NCBI GenBank assembly: GCA_905221605.1
Contig: CAJNDS010002412.1
Span: 217,886 to 281,885, forward strand
Source: Symbiodinium natans
Lineage: Eukaryota; Sar; Dinophyceae; Suessiales; Symbiodiniaceae
DNA length: 64,000 nt
Reading direction: 5' to 3'
A program made the translations under genes and the position numbers. Below the pieces are notes generated by a model that ran no database searches, was not told the DNA's origin, and saw nothing but the letters and a program-made list of their open reading frames with translations. This document shows positions 24,835-32,700 of this stretch, in pieces (the first letter of the stretch is position 1; every line of letters begins with the position of its first letter).

Positions 24835-27181
24835 TCACTCACTCACTCACTCACTCACTCACACACACACTCACTCGCTCACACTCACTCAGTCACTCAC
24901 TCACGCACGCACTCACTCACTCAACCACCCACCTCACTCACCTCTCTCACCTTGCGCAACTCAACTCAACCCAACTCAACTCAGATCAACCCAACTCAAC
25001 TCAGATCAACTCAGATCAACTCACTCAACTCACTCTCTCTTTCACACACACGCACGCATTGACAAGAGAACAACAGAGGTCCTCGAGCCCGGACAGAGCT
25101 TGCCGCCAGCGCTCGGCTGCTTTGAAGACCTTCCCCCTCCTGGCACTGGTTGGCACACATCTACACGCACAGTGGTACAACCTTCAATGCCAAATAACGC
25201 CCAAACTTGATAGCAGCGGGGTCGCACTCGCAGTCCTTCGTCTTATGCTTCATATGTATGTATATCTAGATATATGTATAGAGGCATACATACATACATA
25301 CGTACATACATACATACATACATACCTGCACGTATATACATTTATGCTCCGTCCATAATCCATATGAGGTCTCAGTTTACGGGGCGAAAAGAACTACACT
25401 TGGGGTTTACTTGCTGGTTCTCAGTAGGGAGATAGGCAATTTGGCAGTCTGCATAGCCCAAAGGAGCCGAGGCTCCTAATAGTTCCTGTATTCCCGACAA
25501 AGAAAGAACCAGTATAAACCCTAAACCCTAAACCCTAAACACTAAACCCTAAACCCTAAACGCTACTCCCCTTTTGGGCATTTAACTAGCGGCCTAAGCC
25601 TTGTGCAATCTTGTGCATGTGATCCCGTGGCCCCTGGAACCTGTGCAGGAGATCGCCGAGGTCGAGAAGTGCGTGTAGTGTCCATGGGTGCCTAAGCACA
25701 GGGAGCGGGGGGGGGGGGGGGGGGCTGTGTGTGCTTAGGGTGTAGGGTGTGGCGTTTCGGGTTTAGAGTCGGAATTAGGGTCCAAAGTTATGGGTTTTTG
25801 GCACAACTCACTGCATCCTGACCCAGACAACTCGTCTGGCTTTCCCGAAGCCCCGTACGACCCAAGCCGCCCTCCAAGCCCAACGTCATACTTGGAGGTT
25901 CATGGGTACTTATAACCACAATTCTAAGTCTACTCATAACCTACTTAGGGGACTTCGGGGGCTTGTAAGTACAGTTAGAATTGGGGGTTATTAGTACCCT
26001 GAACCTCCACGTAGTATGTCAAGGGGTGGACCCTTAAGGTTAGAACCTGGGATTTTTGAGGACCCTTTTTCAAGATCGGCCCTGTTAGGAGCATATTGAG
26101 CTTAGAAGCCCAGTCACCATGTTGTGATAAGGGCACCCTTTTTTTGGGCTGGTTACTTTAAAAGGGAACCCAGAACCAAAAACAAAAGTGTAAAAGGGTA
26201 CCGCTGGGCTACCAAGTGAGGGAACCTTTAGGGGTACAATCTTCTGGGTACGAGTCCTAATTCCCTTGATATGGGGGGACCAAAAAGTTGCTAAGTTAAC
26301 TATTCCGTACACTCCCAAGTGGAAACAAAACCTCAAACTCCACAACCGCAACACCGCAACATGCCGTAGAGCCTCTAAACCCTAAACTGCTTACTTGATT
26401 TGATGGGTTTGTTGACTCTATCCTAATCTAGCGCACAAAATACTCGAGACCCGAAACCCGATGCCCTCTGAATCACGCGCCAAGTCTCCAGGCGCCCCAC
26501 CGCTTCTCACTGCCGCTCACTGCTCCAGTGTGAAGCTTCTCCTTGGCTGATAAGGGTTTAGGGGTTTACGGGTTATTAGGGGTTTAGGGGGCTTTGTGTT
26601 TAGGGGTTCAGGGGTGCACGGGTTTGGAGGTTAGGGTCCGGGGCTTAGGGCGTAGTAGGAGGGCTTGTTGTTCTTTTTCATGGTCCTATCATGTTATCGG
26701 CCTCTCATGGTGGGGCTACAGGCGTTAACGGCTGAGGTCTCCCCTCTGGAAAACAGGTTTGTGTTGGGGTTTAGGGTTTAGGGTCTAGGGCCTTGGCCCA
26801 CAGATCTTCCCCCCTGAGCTGTGGCAAGGATAGGCTCACACCTCACCACATTGTGGTCTATTTTGAAGCGCCCCTGCAATGATACGACCCCGAAAATTCG
26901 GATGGCCAAGACAACGGCCCGTAATGTCGAGAACTGACATGAACTGACCATAACCCCTTGTTGGGGTTCTTGCGTCCCGGCCAGGTTCGCCAAACAAAAA
27001 CACCCCCAGAAACAAAACCCAAAGCCCCAAACCCTAAACTCTACAACCGCCGAACCCTAAACCCTAAACCCTAAACCCTAAACCCTAAACCCTAAACCCT
27101 AAACCCTAAAACCCTAAACTCTAAACCCTAAACCCTAAACCCCAAGTAACAACCCCCCCCCCCCCACCCCCCCCCCCCCCC

Positions 27182-27236
<55 letters not shown>

Positions 27237-28760
27237 AAAAAAAAAAAAAAGTTCTTTAGGCCAAGCATCCGCTTCCATCAGCTCCCCAAGGTCCTGAGCC
27301 AGGGTGTCCCCCTCATTTGGGGGGGGGGGGGGGGGGGGGGGGTCCGAAAACAGGGGGGTTTAGGGTTTAGGGTTTAGGGTTTAGGGTTTAGGGTTTAGGG
27401 TTTAGGGTACCCTTTTTTTGTGGATCCCTTTAAGGGGATTCTAAGGGGATTCTATTCCATTTGGGGTAGAAAAGGGGTGCAAGTCTTTTGGGAAATGCCC
27501 AGCTGCTTTTGGGTGTTTGAGTGCAGGTTGAGGGGTTGAGGGAAGGTTGAGGGTTTAGGGTTTTAGGGTTTTAGGGTTTAGGGTTTAGGGTTTAGGGTTT
27601 AGGGTTTAGGGTTTAGGGTTTAGGGTTTAGGGTTTAGGGTTTAGGGTTTCGGGCTGGGTTCGGGGTTTAGGGTTTAGGGTCCAGGGTTGTGGGTGGAATA
27701 CGATTTGGGTGTGCACCAGGATGCTGTCATTTAACGCTTGCTGCGATTCTTCGAAGCACTGAAGCGCTAGTAACCCAGGACCCTATAGGAAAAAACACCC
27801 CTGAAAACCCCTAAAGCCCCCCAAACAGGCTGGTCCTTGGTAGGGAATGAGGGAATGAGGTACCCGGCATAATCCCTGAAAGGGTATATGCAGGGCGCTA
27901 ATCCCCAGGGGGGCAATGAAAACAAACTCCCGTAGCCCTAAAACGCCCACACACGCCCTAAAACCCTGCAGCCCCCAAACCCCAAATTCCCCAAACTCCA
28001 AGTCCTACACTTTGGCGACTCCAGACGTAGGCTTCGGTGCTACAGGGGTTTAGGGTCTCGGGTATTTGGAGCTTGTGAGGGTGCTGGCTTCAGTTCCTAT
28101 CTTCGCCCTGCAATTCAGGAATATTGACGGGAGTTTTTTTCTTTGCTTTTTGGGGTTGGTATTCTACTAGACCCAAGAGTAACCTAGGAATCAAAAGGGT
28201 GCCCTTTTTGGTTTAAAGGGGCTTACAAGGGTACCTAAGCCCTCAAAAAAAGGGGAATAAGGGCCTACTCCGGGTCCTAGTATTTTAAAGGAAACCCAAG
28301 AAATAAATCCCTCAGACATGAGAAAGGGTGCAACTGTGGGTCATCGGCTTCGTACTCATACCTGAGCCCAAGTACGCCCTTAGCCCTAACCCTAAAACCT
28401 AAAGTCCGGAAGTCAGTCAGCCTGGAACATTTCTCCGACCCTTCCCTCATCAAACCCAAAACCCGAAGCCCTCATGTGTGGAAAATCTCGCCCCTAAACC
28501 CTAAACCCTAAACCCTAAACCCTAAACCCTAAACCCTAAACCCTAAACCCTAAACCCTAAACCCTAAACCCTAAACCCTAAACCCTAAACCCTAAACCCT
28601 AAACCTAACCCTAAACCCTAAACCCTAAACCCTAAACCCTAAACCCTAAACCCTAAACCCTAAACCCTAAACCCTAAACCCTAAACCCTAAACCCTAAAC
28701 CCTAAACCCACCCAGGGCCTTGAGCAGGCTGGAGACGTGCCGAAGCGATTCTTGAGTGTC
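9597..28760 (-). CDS. Large TPR-repeat protein, kinesin-light-chain/nephrocystin-3 type (gene span, partial)
   Basis: Seen: from 25691 down to 9597, twenty minus-strand segments (1132 nt) join in phase into 377 codons with no stop. The protein is a run of 42-residue-type TPR units with the recurring LG-x-x-HP-x-T-L and A-L-G-R-L-x-E-A/S-E patterns of kinesin light chain-type TPRs. Two further exons upstream (28712, 27267) fit the same family but do not join directly. Family knowledge: such repeats form a superhelix that binds partner proteins. No enzymatic or nucleotide-binding domain was seen, and the start and end are not identified. Donors in the twenty-exon chain: 8 GT, 6 GC, 6 GA. Introns of about 0.2-1.9 kb are filled with TTTAGGG arrays and TIR elements. 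Partner and role unknown. Confidence 0.85.
10300..10353 (-). CDS. TPR exon
   Basis: HSLASAWKLATMLRLGA plus two bases. First-helix pattern L-A-x-M-L-R-L. GT donor (GTAGAATG). Confidence 0.68.
10519..10567 (-). repeat. (CCCTAAA)n array
   Basis: Seven perfect units between two TPR exons. Confidence 0.95.
10626..10672 (-). CDS. TPR exon
   Basis: DRQKHLGATHPHLGR plus two bases. LGATHP signature. GT donor chosen to keep phase; a GC site seven bases earlier is possible. Confidence 0.75.
10802..10852 (-). CDS. TPR exon
   Basis: DQGRTGEAEMMQRRAAQ, second TPR helix continuing ALLK. GC donor (CAG then GCGCGT). Acceptor CAGCCCAG. Confidence 0.87.
11127..11238 (-). repeat. (CCCTAAA)n array
   Basis: About fifteen units in the intron after TPR exon 11310. 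Confidence 0.95.
11310..11383 (-). CDS. TPR exon
   Basis: Gly then REKQLGPVHIDTLSTVQEL and AALLK. Perfect LG-x-x-H-x-DTL signature. GC donor (AAG then GCGGGC). Acceptor CACTAG. Confidence 0.93.
12153..12231 (-). CDS. TPR exon
   Basis: VHYLGCLLHALGRLAESEKF then LKRALR plus one base of Gly. The clearest TPR unit in the window. GA donor (G then GACGCTTT). The Gly-codon split matches the exon at 30818 in the other TPR gene. Confidence 0.93.
12274..12321 (+). repeat. (TTTAGGG)n array
   Basis: Seven units between TPR exons 12153 and 12531. Confidence 0.95.
12531..12569 (-). CDS. TPR mini-exon (39 nt)
   Basis: EQLDYSHASTLMS. QLDYSH replaces the usual QLGPDH. GT donor (TCC then GTTGCC). Confidence 0.87.
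12917..12986 (-). repeat. (CCCTAAA)n array
   Basis: Ten units, one CCCTGAA. Confidence 0.95.
13447..13556. mobile_element. TIR element family E (GGGTCCATGTACCT)
   Basis: Inverted ends CCCTAAGGGTCCATGTACCT and AGGTACATGGACCCTTAGGG, about 20 bp and nearly perfect. 110 bp, no coding capacity. Confidence 0.85.
13591..13629 (-). CDS. TPR mini-exon (39 nt)
   Basis: AEKLQRRALQGIE, thirteen codons in phase 0, exactly the expected continuation of QGRLPE. GA donor (GAG then GAGCGC); the next exon begins GAGCAG. Confidence 0.85.
14161..14243 (-). repeat. (CCCTAAA)n array
   Basis: Eleven to twelve perfect units. Confidence 0.95.
14244..14385. other. G/C-rich piece inside a TPR-gene intron
   Basis: The minus strand has an acceptor-like GACAG and an open frame (LFRGFKAPKAARAERRW...). 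However, the TPR exons on either side (14887 and 13591) join perfectly without it. A similar piece is at 14469-14555 (LASLCAELLVLPADLYQ). They may be alternative exons or relics. Confidence 0.3.
14387..14466 (-). repeat. (CCCTAAA)n array
   Basis: Eleven units, one CCCTGAA. Confidence 0.95.
14636..14725. repeat. (TA)n microsatellite and poly-G
   Basis: TA run of about 70 bp ending in a G10 tract. Confidence 0.9.
14783..14862 (-). repeat. (CCCTAAG)n passing into (CCCTGAG)n
   Basis: Six uniform CCCTAAG units, then four CCCTGAG units: a homogenised variant block, opposite in orientation to the one at 8506. Confidence 0.93.
14887..14930 (-). CDS. TPR mini-exon (44 nt)
   Basis: Ser then HLGYVIQLQGRLPE. 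It continues DTLIS of the previous exon without a gap. GT donor (GAG then GTGCCA). Confidence 0.82.
15389..15429 (-). CDS. TPR mini-exon (41 nt)
   Basis: KVLGPSHLDTLIS with the LG-x-x-H-x-DTL signature. GC donor (A then GCAGCCAC); the next exon begins GCCACC, so a GC-CAC-like word brackets the intron. Confidence 0.85.
17064..17119 (-). CDS. TPR exon
   Basis: NQENVMEAEVLHRLLGAE plus two bases of Glu. MEAEVLHRLL is the second TPR helix. GT donor (GTCCTAAG). Confidence 0.75.
17160..17300 (+). repeat. TTTGGGG/TTAGGGG variant array
   Basis: About 20 units, mostly TTTGGGG and TTAGGGG. A G4-forming sequence on the plus strand. Confidence 0.93.
17571..17602 (+). mobile_element. TIR element family D, 5' end only
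   Basis: GTGGAGGTTCAGGGTACTTA then TAACCCCAAGTAT, the left end of family D, cut off where the TTTAGGG array begins. Confidence 0.7.
17600..17680 (+). repeat. (TTTAGGG)n array
   Basis: About eleven units, two with TATAGGG, lying between a broken and a full family D element. Confidence 0.95.
17681..17965. mobile_element. TIR element family D (TACTTGGAGGTTCA) with nested insertion
   Basis: Perfect 14-bp inverted ends TACTTGGAGGTTCA/TGAACCTCCAAGTA. At 285 bp it is about 155 bp longer than its relatives. The extra piece is bracketed by a repeated GTTAGAAGTAGACT. Confidence 0.85.
18341..18408 (-). CDS. TPR exon
   Basis: Gly then AAHPSCLSLVSHLALLLQD and RAQ. Consensus donor GTAAG, after which the intron turns at once into TTTAGGG repeats. 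Acceptor CCGCAG. Confidence 0.9.
18430..18507 (-). repeat. (CCCTAAA)n array
   Basis: About ten units, next to TPR exon 18341. Confidence 0.95.
18596..18765 (+). repeat. (TTTAGGG)n array, long
   Basis: About 20 near-perfect units then CTTAGGG variants. Confidence 0.95.
18898..18948 (-). repeat. (CCCTAAA)n array
   Basis: Seven perfect units, 130 bp from the opposite-orientation array ending at 18765. Confidence 0.95.
19059..19114 (-). CDS. TPR exon
   Basis: ASPEEFSRSAIRRCEEQL plus one base of Gly. It ends with EEQLG just before the HP signature of the next exon. GC donor (G then GCCTGG). Confidence 0.82.
19671..19731 (-). CDS. TPR exon
   Basis: ITTTLATKLQALGKLERAE then two bases of Glu. LQALGKLERAE is a canonical TPR turn. 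GT donor chosen because it restores the frame into the next exon. Confidence 0.82.
20170..20262. mobile_element. TIR element family G (TGTAAGGGCCCCATAT)
   Basis: Ends TGTAAGGGCCCCATAT and ATATGGGGCCCTTACA are exact inverse complements. 93 bp. Confidence 0.8.
20720..20777 (-). CDS. TPR exon
   Basis: DLSTFLRSIGKLAKALSCS plus one base. Helical, with the GKLAKAL pattern. Acceptor CAGCAG, donor GC. The repeat is less regular than its neighbours. Confidence 0.65.
20827..20952 (+). repeat. (TTTAGGG)n array, long
   Basis: About 17 units with few changes. Confidence 0.95.
21331..21426. mobile_element. TIR element family F (TAGGGAATGAGG)
   Basis: GTAGGGAATGAGGAAATGAG at the left and CTCATTCCCCCCATTCCCTA at the right are inverted copies. 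96 bp. Confidence 0.8.
21519..21577 (-). CDS. TPR exon
   Basis: QDQFGASHPATLNAALDRHR, with FG-x-x-HPATL. It joins in phase to ALQAEK of the previous exon. Donor probably GA (AGG then GAGG). Confidence 0.82.
21888..22005. mobile_element. TIR element family H (GGATGTTCCCCCGTATA) with poly-C
   Basis: Inverted ends GGATGTTCCCCC-GTATA and TAT-AGGGGGGGAACATCC. A C20-type run sits inside at about 21928-21952. A CCCTAAA array begins right at its end. Confidence 0.75.
22014..22078 (-). repeat. (CCCTAAA)n array
   Basis: Nine units joined to a family H element at one end and a related fragment (22085-22150) at the other. Confidence 0.95.
22210..22287 (+). repeat. (TTTAGGG)n array
   Basis: Eleven perfect units, opposite in orientation to the array 130 bp away. 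Confidence 0.95.
22536..22596 (-). CDS. TPR exon
   Basis: EQGRLTESEDYFRRALQAEK plus one base. Classic G-R-L-x-E-S-E...R-A-L second helix. GT donor. Confidence 0.88.
22868..22987. mobile_element. TIR element family I (CAGGGTGGGGCCCCCT)
   Basis: Perfect 16-bp inverted ends CAGGGTGGGGCCCCCT/AGGGGGCCCCACCCTG. The interior has repeated GTTATAAG words. 120 bp. Confidence 0.85.
23605..23690 (-). repeat. (CCCTAAA)n array
   Basis: About twelve units beside the TPR exon at 23715. Confidence 0.95.
23715..23780 (-). CDS. TPR exon
   Basis: DQLGCMHPDTISTVTRLARI then AQ. Complete LG-x-x-HPDT signature. GA donor (CAG then GACTTG); the next exon begins GAG. Confidence 0.88.
23790..23974. mobile_element. 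TIR element family D interrupted by TTTAGGG array
   Basis: Left end CTTGGAGATTCATTGAAACT and right end CTGAACCTCCAAG belong to one family D element. At 23824-23872 about seven TTTAGGG units interrupt it, then the element resumes with GTACTTATAACCACAATTAT. Confidence 0.75.
24798..25060 (+). repeat. CA/TCAC/TCAACT microsatellite block
   Basis: (CA)n, then (TCAC)n, then CAACTCAACTC-type runs, about 260 bp. Frames through it are artefacts. Confidence 0.95.
25082..25136 (-). CDS. TPR exon
   Basis: GKVFKAAERWRQALSGLE, the second helix of a TPR unit (G-K-x-x-x-A-E-R-x-x-R-x-A-L). GA donor (GAG then GACC). It follows directly on HRFQ of the previous exon. Confidence 0.75.
25255..25330 (+). repeat. 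(CATA)n microsatellite
   Basis: CATACATA runs with GTATAT at the edges. Confidence 0.9.
25632..25691 (-). CDS. TPR exon (first of the in-frame chain)
   Basis: HPWTLHALLDLGDLLHRFQ, a textbook first TPR helix after LG-x-x-HP. Acceptor GCTTAG then G. The GC donor is uncertain by one codon. Confidence 0.75.
25890..26012. mobile_element. TIR element family D
   Basis: ACTTGGAGGTTCATGGGTAC...GTACCCTGAACCTCCACGT, 123 bp, a full-length copy without an array inside. Confidence 0.8.
26101..26216. mobile_element. TIR element family A
   Basis: CTTAGAAGCCCAGTCACC...GCTGGGCTACCAAG flanked by TGAG on both sides (4-bp target duplication). 116 bp, between two TPR exons. Confidence 0.82.
27049..27146 (-). 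repeat. (CCCTAAA)n array
   Basis: About thirteen units, immediately followed by the poly-C tract. Confidence 0.95.
27149..27250 (+). repeat. Poly-C tract running into poly-A
   Basis: About 78 bp of C with two A interruptions, then about 24 A. An opposite G23-type run follows at 27320-27342. Confidence 0.95.
27267..27311 (-). CDS. TPR exon
   Basis: GDTLAQDLGELMEAD; GC donor. It lies between a poly-C/poly-A tract and a poly-G tract. Its phase does not join it directly to the exon at 28712, so at least one exon between them is unseen. Confidence 0.5.
27355..27650 (+). repeat. Two (TTTAGGG)n arrays
   Basis: 27357-27408 and 27550-27650, separated by single-copy sequence that resembles part of the element near 50050. 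Confidence 0.9.
28166..28281. mobile_element. TIR element family C (ACTAGACCC)
   Basis: ACTAGACCCAAGAGTAACCT...GGCCTACTCCGGGTCCTAGT; imperfect inverted ends. Closely similar to the copy at 29003. Confidence 0.7.
28492..28708 (-). repeat. (CCCTAAA)n array, longest
   Basis: About 31 units, almost perfect, ending at the donor site of the TPR exon at 28712. Confidence 0.97.
28712..28760 (-). CDS. TPR exon
   Basis: DTQESLRHVSSLLKAL plus one base. DT starts the first TPR helix after an expected HP in the previous exon. GT donor (GTGGG) running directly into a TTTAGGG array of over 200 bp. Confidence 0.6.
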
Positions 28761-29002
28761 CTTTGAATCTTGAGGCGCCAATCGCTTCTCTCCCCCCCCC
28801 CCGGCTCTCCCTCTTGGGGTTTCGGGTTTATATAGGGTTTGGGGTGCAAAGAACCCTTAACCCTAAACCCGAAACCCTACTTGGAATATGTAATTTATTG
28901 GGGGGGGGGGGGTGGGGTGGGGAGGGGCAGGAATACAATCACGGCGCGGGGTTCTGCAGCCTTGACATCATGAAGCTTAGTGACCCAGTGGCTGATAGGT
29001 GT

Positions 29003-29117
29003 ACTAGACCCAGGAGTAACCTAGGAATCAAACGGGTGCCCGTTTTGTTTAAAAAAGGGGGGGTCGTAAGGAAAACCCAAACCCTAAAACACGGGAATAA
29101 GGGCCTACTCTGGGTCA
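29003..29117. mobile_element. TIR element family C
   Basis: ACTAGACCCAGGAGTAACCT...GGCCTACTCTGGGTCA, about 115 bp. Confidence 0.7.
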
Positions 29118-29529
29118 GCTTTAAGCACTGGCAGGAGCCTTGCGGCATGTCAGTCTAACCCTGAAAACGTAAACCAAACTGCGATTTGAAGAAGGACTAC
29201 CTGCTAGACCGTAGGGACATCATGACAAGGGTTCACAGGCAGAGGCAATCTTGGGAACTCGTGCTTGGGCTTCTTTCTCAGTTTACCCCAAGACACGGCA
29301 CCGGGCTTTCGGATAGGTTTCAGAACTTTTGATGACTTGCTGTTGATGCTGAACACTGTCCCAGACACGAAAACGACCTAAGCCCCGCGTGCTTCTGGTC
29401 TGGATCTCCCATCTTGAGCCAGCAAATTCGATGGCTAGTCGCTACGCCTAGCACCTAAAAGCCTCAAAACCAGAAACCGCAACACGAAACAGGGCTGAAA
29501 CCCTAAATGCTGACGACTTATACGTTGAC

Positions 29530-29715
29530 TTATACTTCGTAGGCATGAACGCACATGGTTCGGTCCTTGCCGATCCTCCTAGTGTCTGCGGCATACAAAG
29601 CAATGGTTCCAACCGGTCTCCCATGGATGTATCCTCGCACCGCCTGGCCCCGCCAGGGTACGGACACCAGCGTCAGGTCAGCCAAAGGCTTGCCCTTCAC
29701 GCGCCGGTAGACTTT
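29530..29715 (-). CDS. Terminal coding exon, function not recognised
   Basis: 61 codons plus TAA: KVYRRVKGKPLADLTLVSVP, then WRGQAVRGYIHGRPVGTIAL, then YAADTRRIGKDRTMCVHAYE and V. Codon third positions are rich in G/C, unlike the surrounding repeats. Acceptor CCTGAG, phase 0. It fits in phase after the TPR exon at 30134, but I do not recognise the sequence and it could belong to another gene. Confidence 0.6.
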   Translation of the reverse strand, partial: KVYRRVKGKPLADLTLVSVPWRGQAVRGYIHGRPVGTIALYAADTRRIGKDRTMCVHAYEV

Positions 29716-32700
29716 CTCAGGCCACAAAATGCCTAAACCCTAAACCCTAAACCCTAAACCCTAAACCCTAAACCCTAAACCCTAAACCCTGAACCCTAAA
29801 CCCTAAACCCTAAAGAAGCATTTCCATGCGGGTGGAGGTCGTCTGCCCTGCGCACAGTGCCTCAGGATCGGTACTTCGACCATTCTTCTGCACCCTGTAC
29901 ACCCTACAGCCCCCCTACTCTACTGCAGCTTCAACCATAAAGCCGGCAGACTAAGCCCTGTAGCAAGAAAGCGGTTCAAACCCTAACCCTAACCCTAAAC
30001 CCCAAACCCTAAACCCTAAAGCGCAAAACCCTAAACCCTAAACCCTAAACCCTAAACCCTAAACCCTAAACCCTAAACCCTAAAGCGCAAAACCCCAAAC
30101 CCTAGACCCTAAACCCCAAACCCCAAGCTATACCTGCTGCCGGGTGTCGGGGTGGGCAGGGCCCAACAGTTCCTCGCGGCCTGTCGTTTAGGGATTAGGG
30201 CTTACGGTTTAGGGCGAGTGGGCGGGGGCACGGGGGGGGGGGGGGGGGGGGTCTCTCAGGGGTCTCGAGTTTTAGGGTTTAGGGTTCGGGTTTAGGGATA
30301 CCACAATAGCTACGACAGGGTTTTTCGGGCTTTTAGGGCTTAGGGTCGGGGAACCCAAGTATACCGCAATAGCCACTGTAGGGTTTAGGGTTAGGGCTTT
30401 GAGGGGCTCAATTTTCAAGATCTTGAACCTTTCTAAGAAGGCATGAGGCTGCTCTTGATAGCACATCAACGTGGACGACCCTAAACCCTAAACCCTAACC
30501 CCTAAACCCTAAACCCTAAACCCGAAGATACGTTCGAGGGGTTTGGGCCTGGGGGCGTGGAGTAGGTGGCCGTTCTCCTGGAAACCTAAACCCCAGGCCC
30601 TAACCCTGACCGCAAAATGCCAAAGGCCCCAAAGCATGTTTTTTTTGGCAGATATCCGAAAGTCTACCCGGATTCTTCAGGTTTTGGGGCAGAACCTGCA
30701 ACTCTTACCTAGGTCCAATACCCTCTGCCTAGGCCCATGCTTCTGAGCTTCAAACCTTGAACTCTGAACCCGAAACCCTAAACCCTAAACCCTATACACC
30801 CTAAACCCTAAACCCACCTCGAAAGGCTTTCTTTAGCAGCTCTTCTGCTTCCAAGAGATCGCCGTTGCGGTGTAGCAACATGCCTAGGCGTGGAGTTGGC
30901 TATATATATATATATATATACATGTATGTAGAGGGACTACTTCAACTTCTTCCTACTTCCTACTATTTACTTAAGAACCCCCCAAAGAATGAGAATTACT
31001 CCTGCTTATAAGGGTAATACAGGGATTATGATTTTGTGGGGAGGTTCTTAAGCAAATAATTGCTTAGGGTAGCCTTCAAGACACCATTGATCCCGGATTC
31101 CTTCTAAGAACCCCAAGAAAGGGCGGGTAAGAGCACGTTGGGGTGGACGGGCAACAAGATTCATTGTCTAGTCCGAGACTCCGAGATCTTGATCTGACCA
31201 GGAAGGATCCTATACAATCACTAGGAACAGGAATACTTGAAGGCAAACGTTTATGGGGATTCAAGGATGGTGCTGTTCAATGTGAGATTAAAGTCATTGC
31301 TTTCGGCTGAGAGTCGGATCGAAAGGTTTGAATCGTTTCTATACTCCCCTTAGAGCCCCCTTTGCGTCTATGAAGTCCTCTCTCTCCTGCAGACCCGGGC
31401 CGTAACACCCTGCAACCTCGACATCTCAAACCGCCCGAGCCTGAAAGTGCGAACACGAGAGCCCTCAATCCTGCGGCCCCGACTCACAGCTGTAAAGCTA
31501 TGACGGAGTCGGTTTTGTCTCTAGCGGTTATAAGGTTGAGGGTTTGCAGCGGCTTGTAGGGACGACCCTCTTCATTTTAGGCGTCAGGGGCGTGAGTGTC
31601 AAGGGCTTCAGGCTTGAAGTCCCCAACTCGGGTGCCAACGACGATGTCTGAGGCGGGCCCCCGTTCCCTTCCAGCTCCGCTTGCGCAGGAGAAGTTGAGA
31701 AGTTCTCAAGGGGGTTGGTTTAGGGGTTTAGGGTTTAGGGTTTAGGGTTCAGGGTTTAGGGTTTAGGGTTTAGGGTTTAGGCTTTAGGGTTTAGGGTGTA
31801 GGGATCTTACGGGGGGGGGGGGGGGGGGGGGGGGGGCCTGAATCCCTAAGCGCCCTCCTTGCTTTCAGGGCCCGAGGCCCAAGCCAAAGCCGTCTGTGTA
31901 CGCGAGCGTGTCGGGGTGCGCTGCGCCCAGCCTGGGTCTGACGTTTATGGGGATTGGGTTGGGACTCATTGGGCCAAGGACACAGGGTACCCTAAACCCT
32001 ACAACCCCTACACCCTAAACCCTGAACCCTGAGCCCTAAACCCTAAACCCGAAACCCTAAACCCTAACCCTAAACCCTTAACCCTAAGCCACCAAAAAGG
32101 AACCTCCAGATACAGGAGTCCGATAAGCTTCCGAAGCAGTCCCTCAACGTCTGCAGAGATACGTTCAAGAAGCAGAGCTCAAAGCCAGGAACCTAGGAAT
32201 AACAAGAAGGGACCCCAAACCTTAAAACCCAAAAGCTCCAAAGCCCCAAACGCAAAACCCTACTTTGTCAAAAAGAAGCTTCTACAAGGGATCTTAAACC
32301 GATGGCAAGGGAAGAAGGGTACCACTGGTCAAACATCCCAGGGCCTGGGACGACCTAAGCCGTAAACCCCGAAAGCCCTAAAGGGTTTAAAGTTAAGGGG
32401 TCAGGGTGTAGGGTTTGGGGTTTCGGGTGTAATTAGGGTTCAGGGTTTTCGGGTTTAGGGATTCAGGTGCAGTGTTTAGTGTTTCTTTTGGGTTTAGGGG
32501 CTATAGGGACCAGGGCTTTATAGGGCTCAGTGTTTGTAGGGTACGTACAGGGTTTAGGATTAAAGGTTCTTGAGCTCCCCAGCTTCTTGCGGGCGTCGCG
32601 AACGAGACGGCGATAGGACTTCTTGGACTGGCAAGGGAGGCCGGCTCACCCCTGAACCCCAAACCCTAAGCGGGAAATTTTATAAACCCTAAAACCCTAA

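Noticed and set aside
28492-28708. CRISPR-like array
   Set aside because: Seven-base units without spacers; it is a telomere-type tandem repeat.
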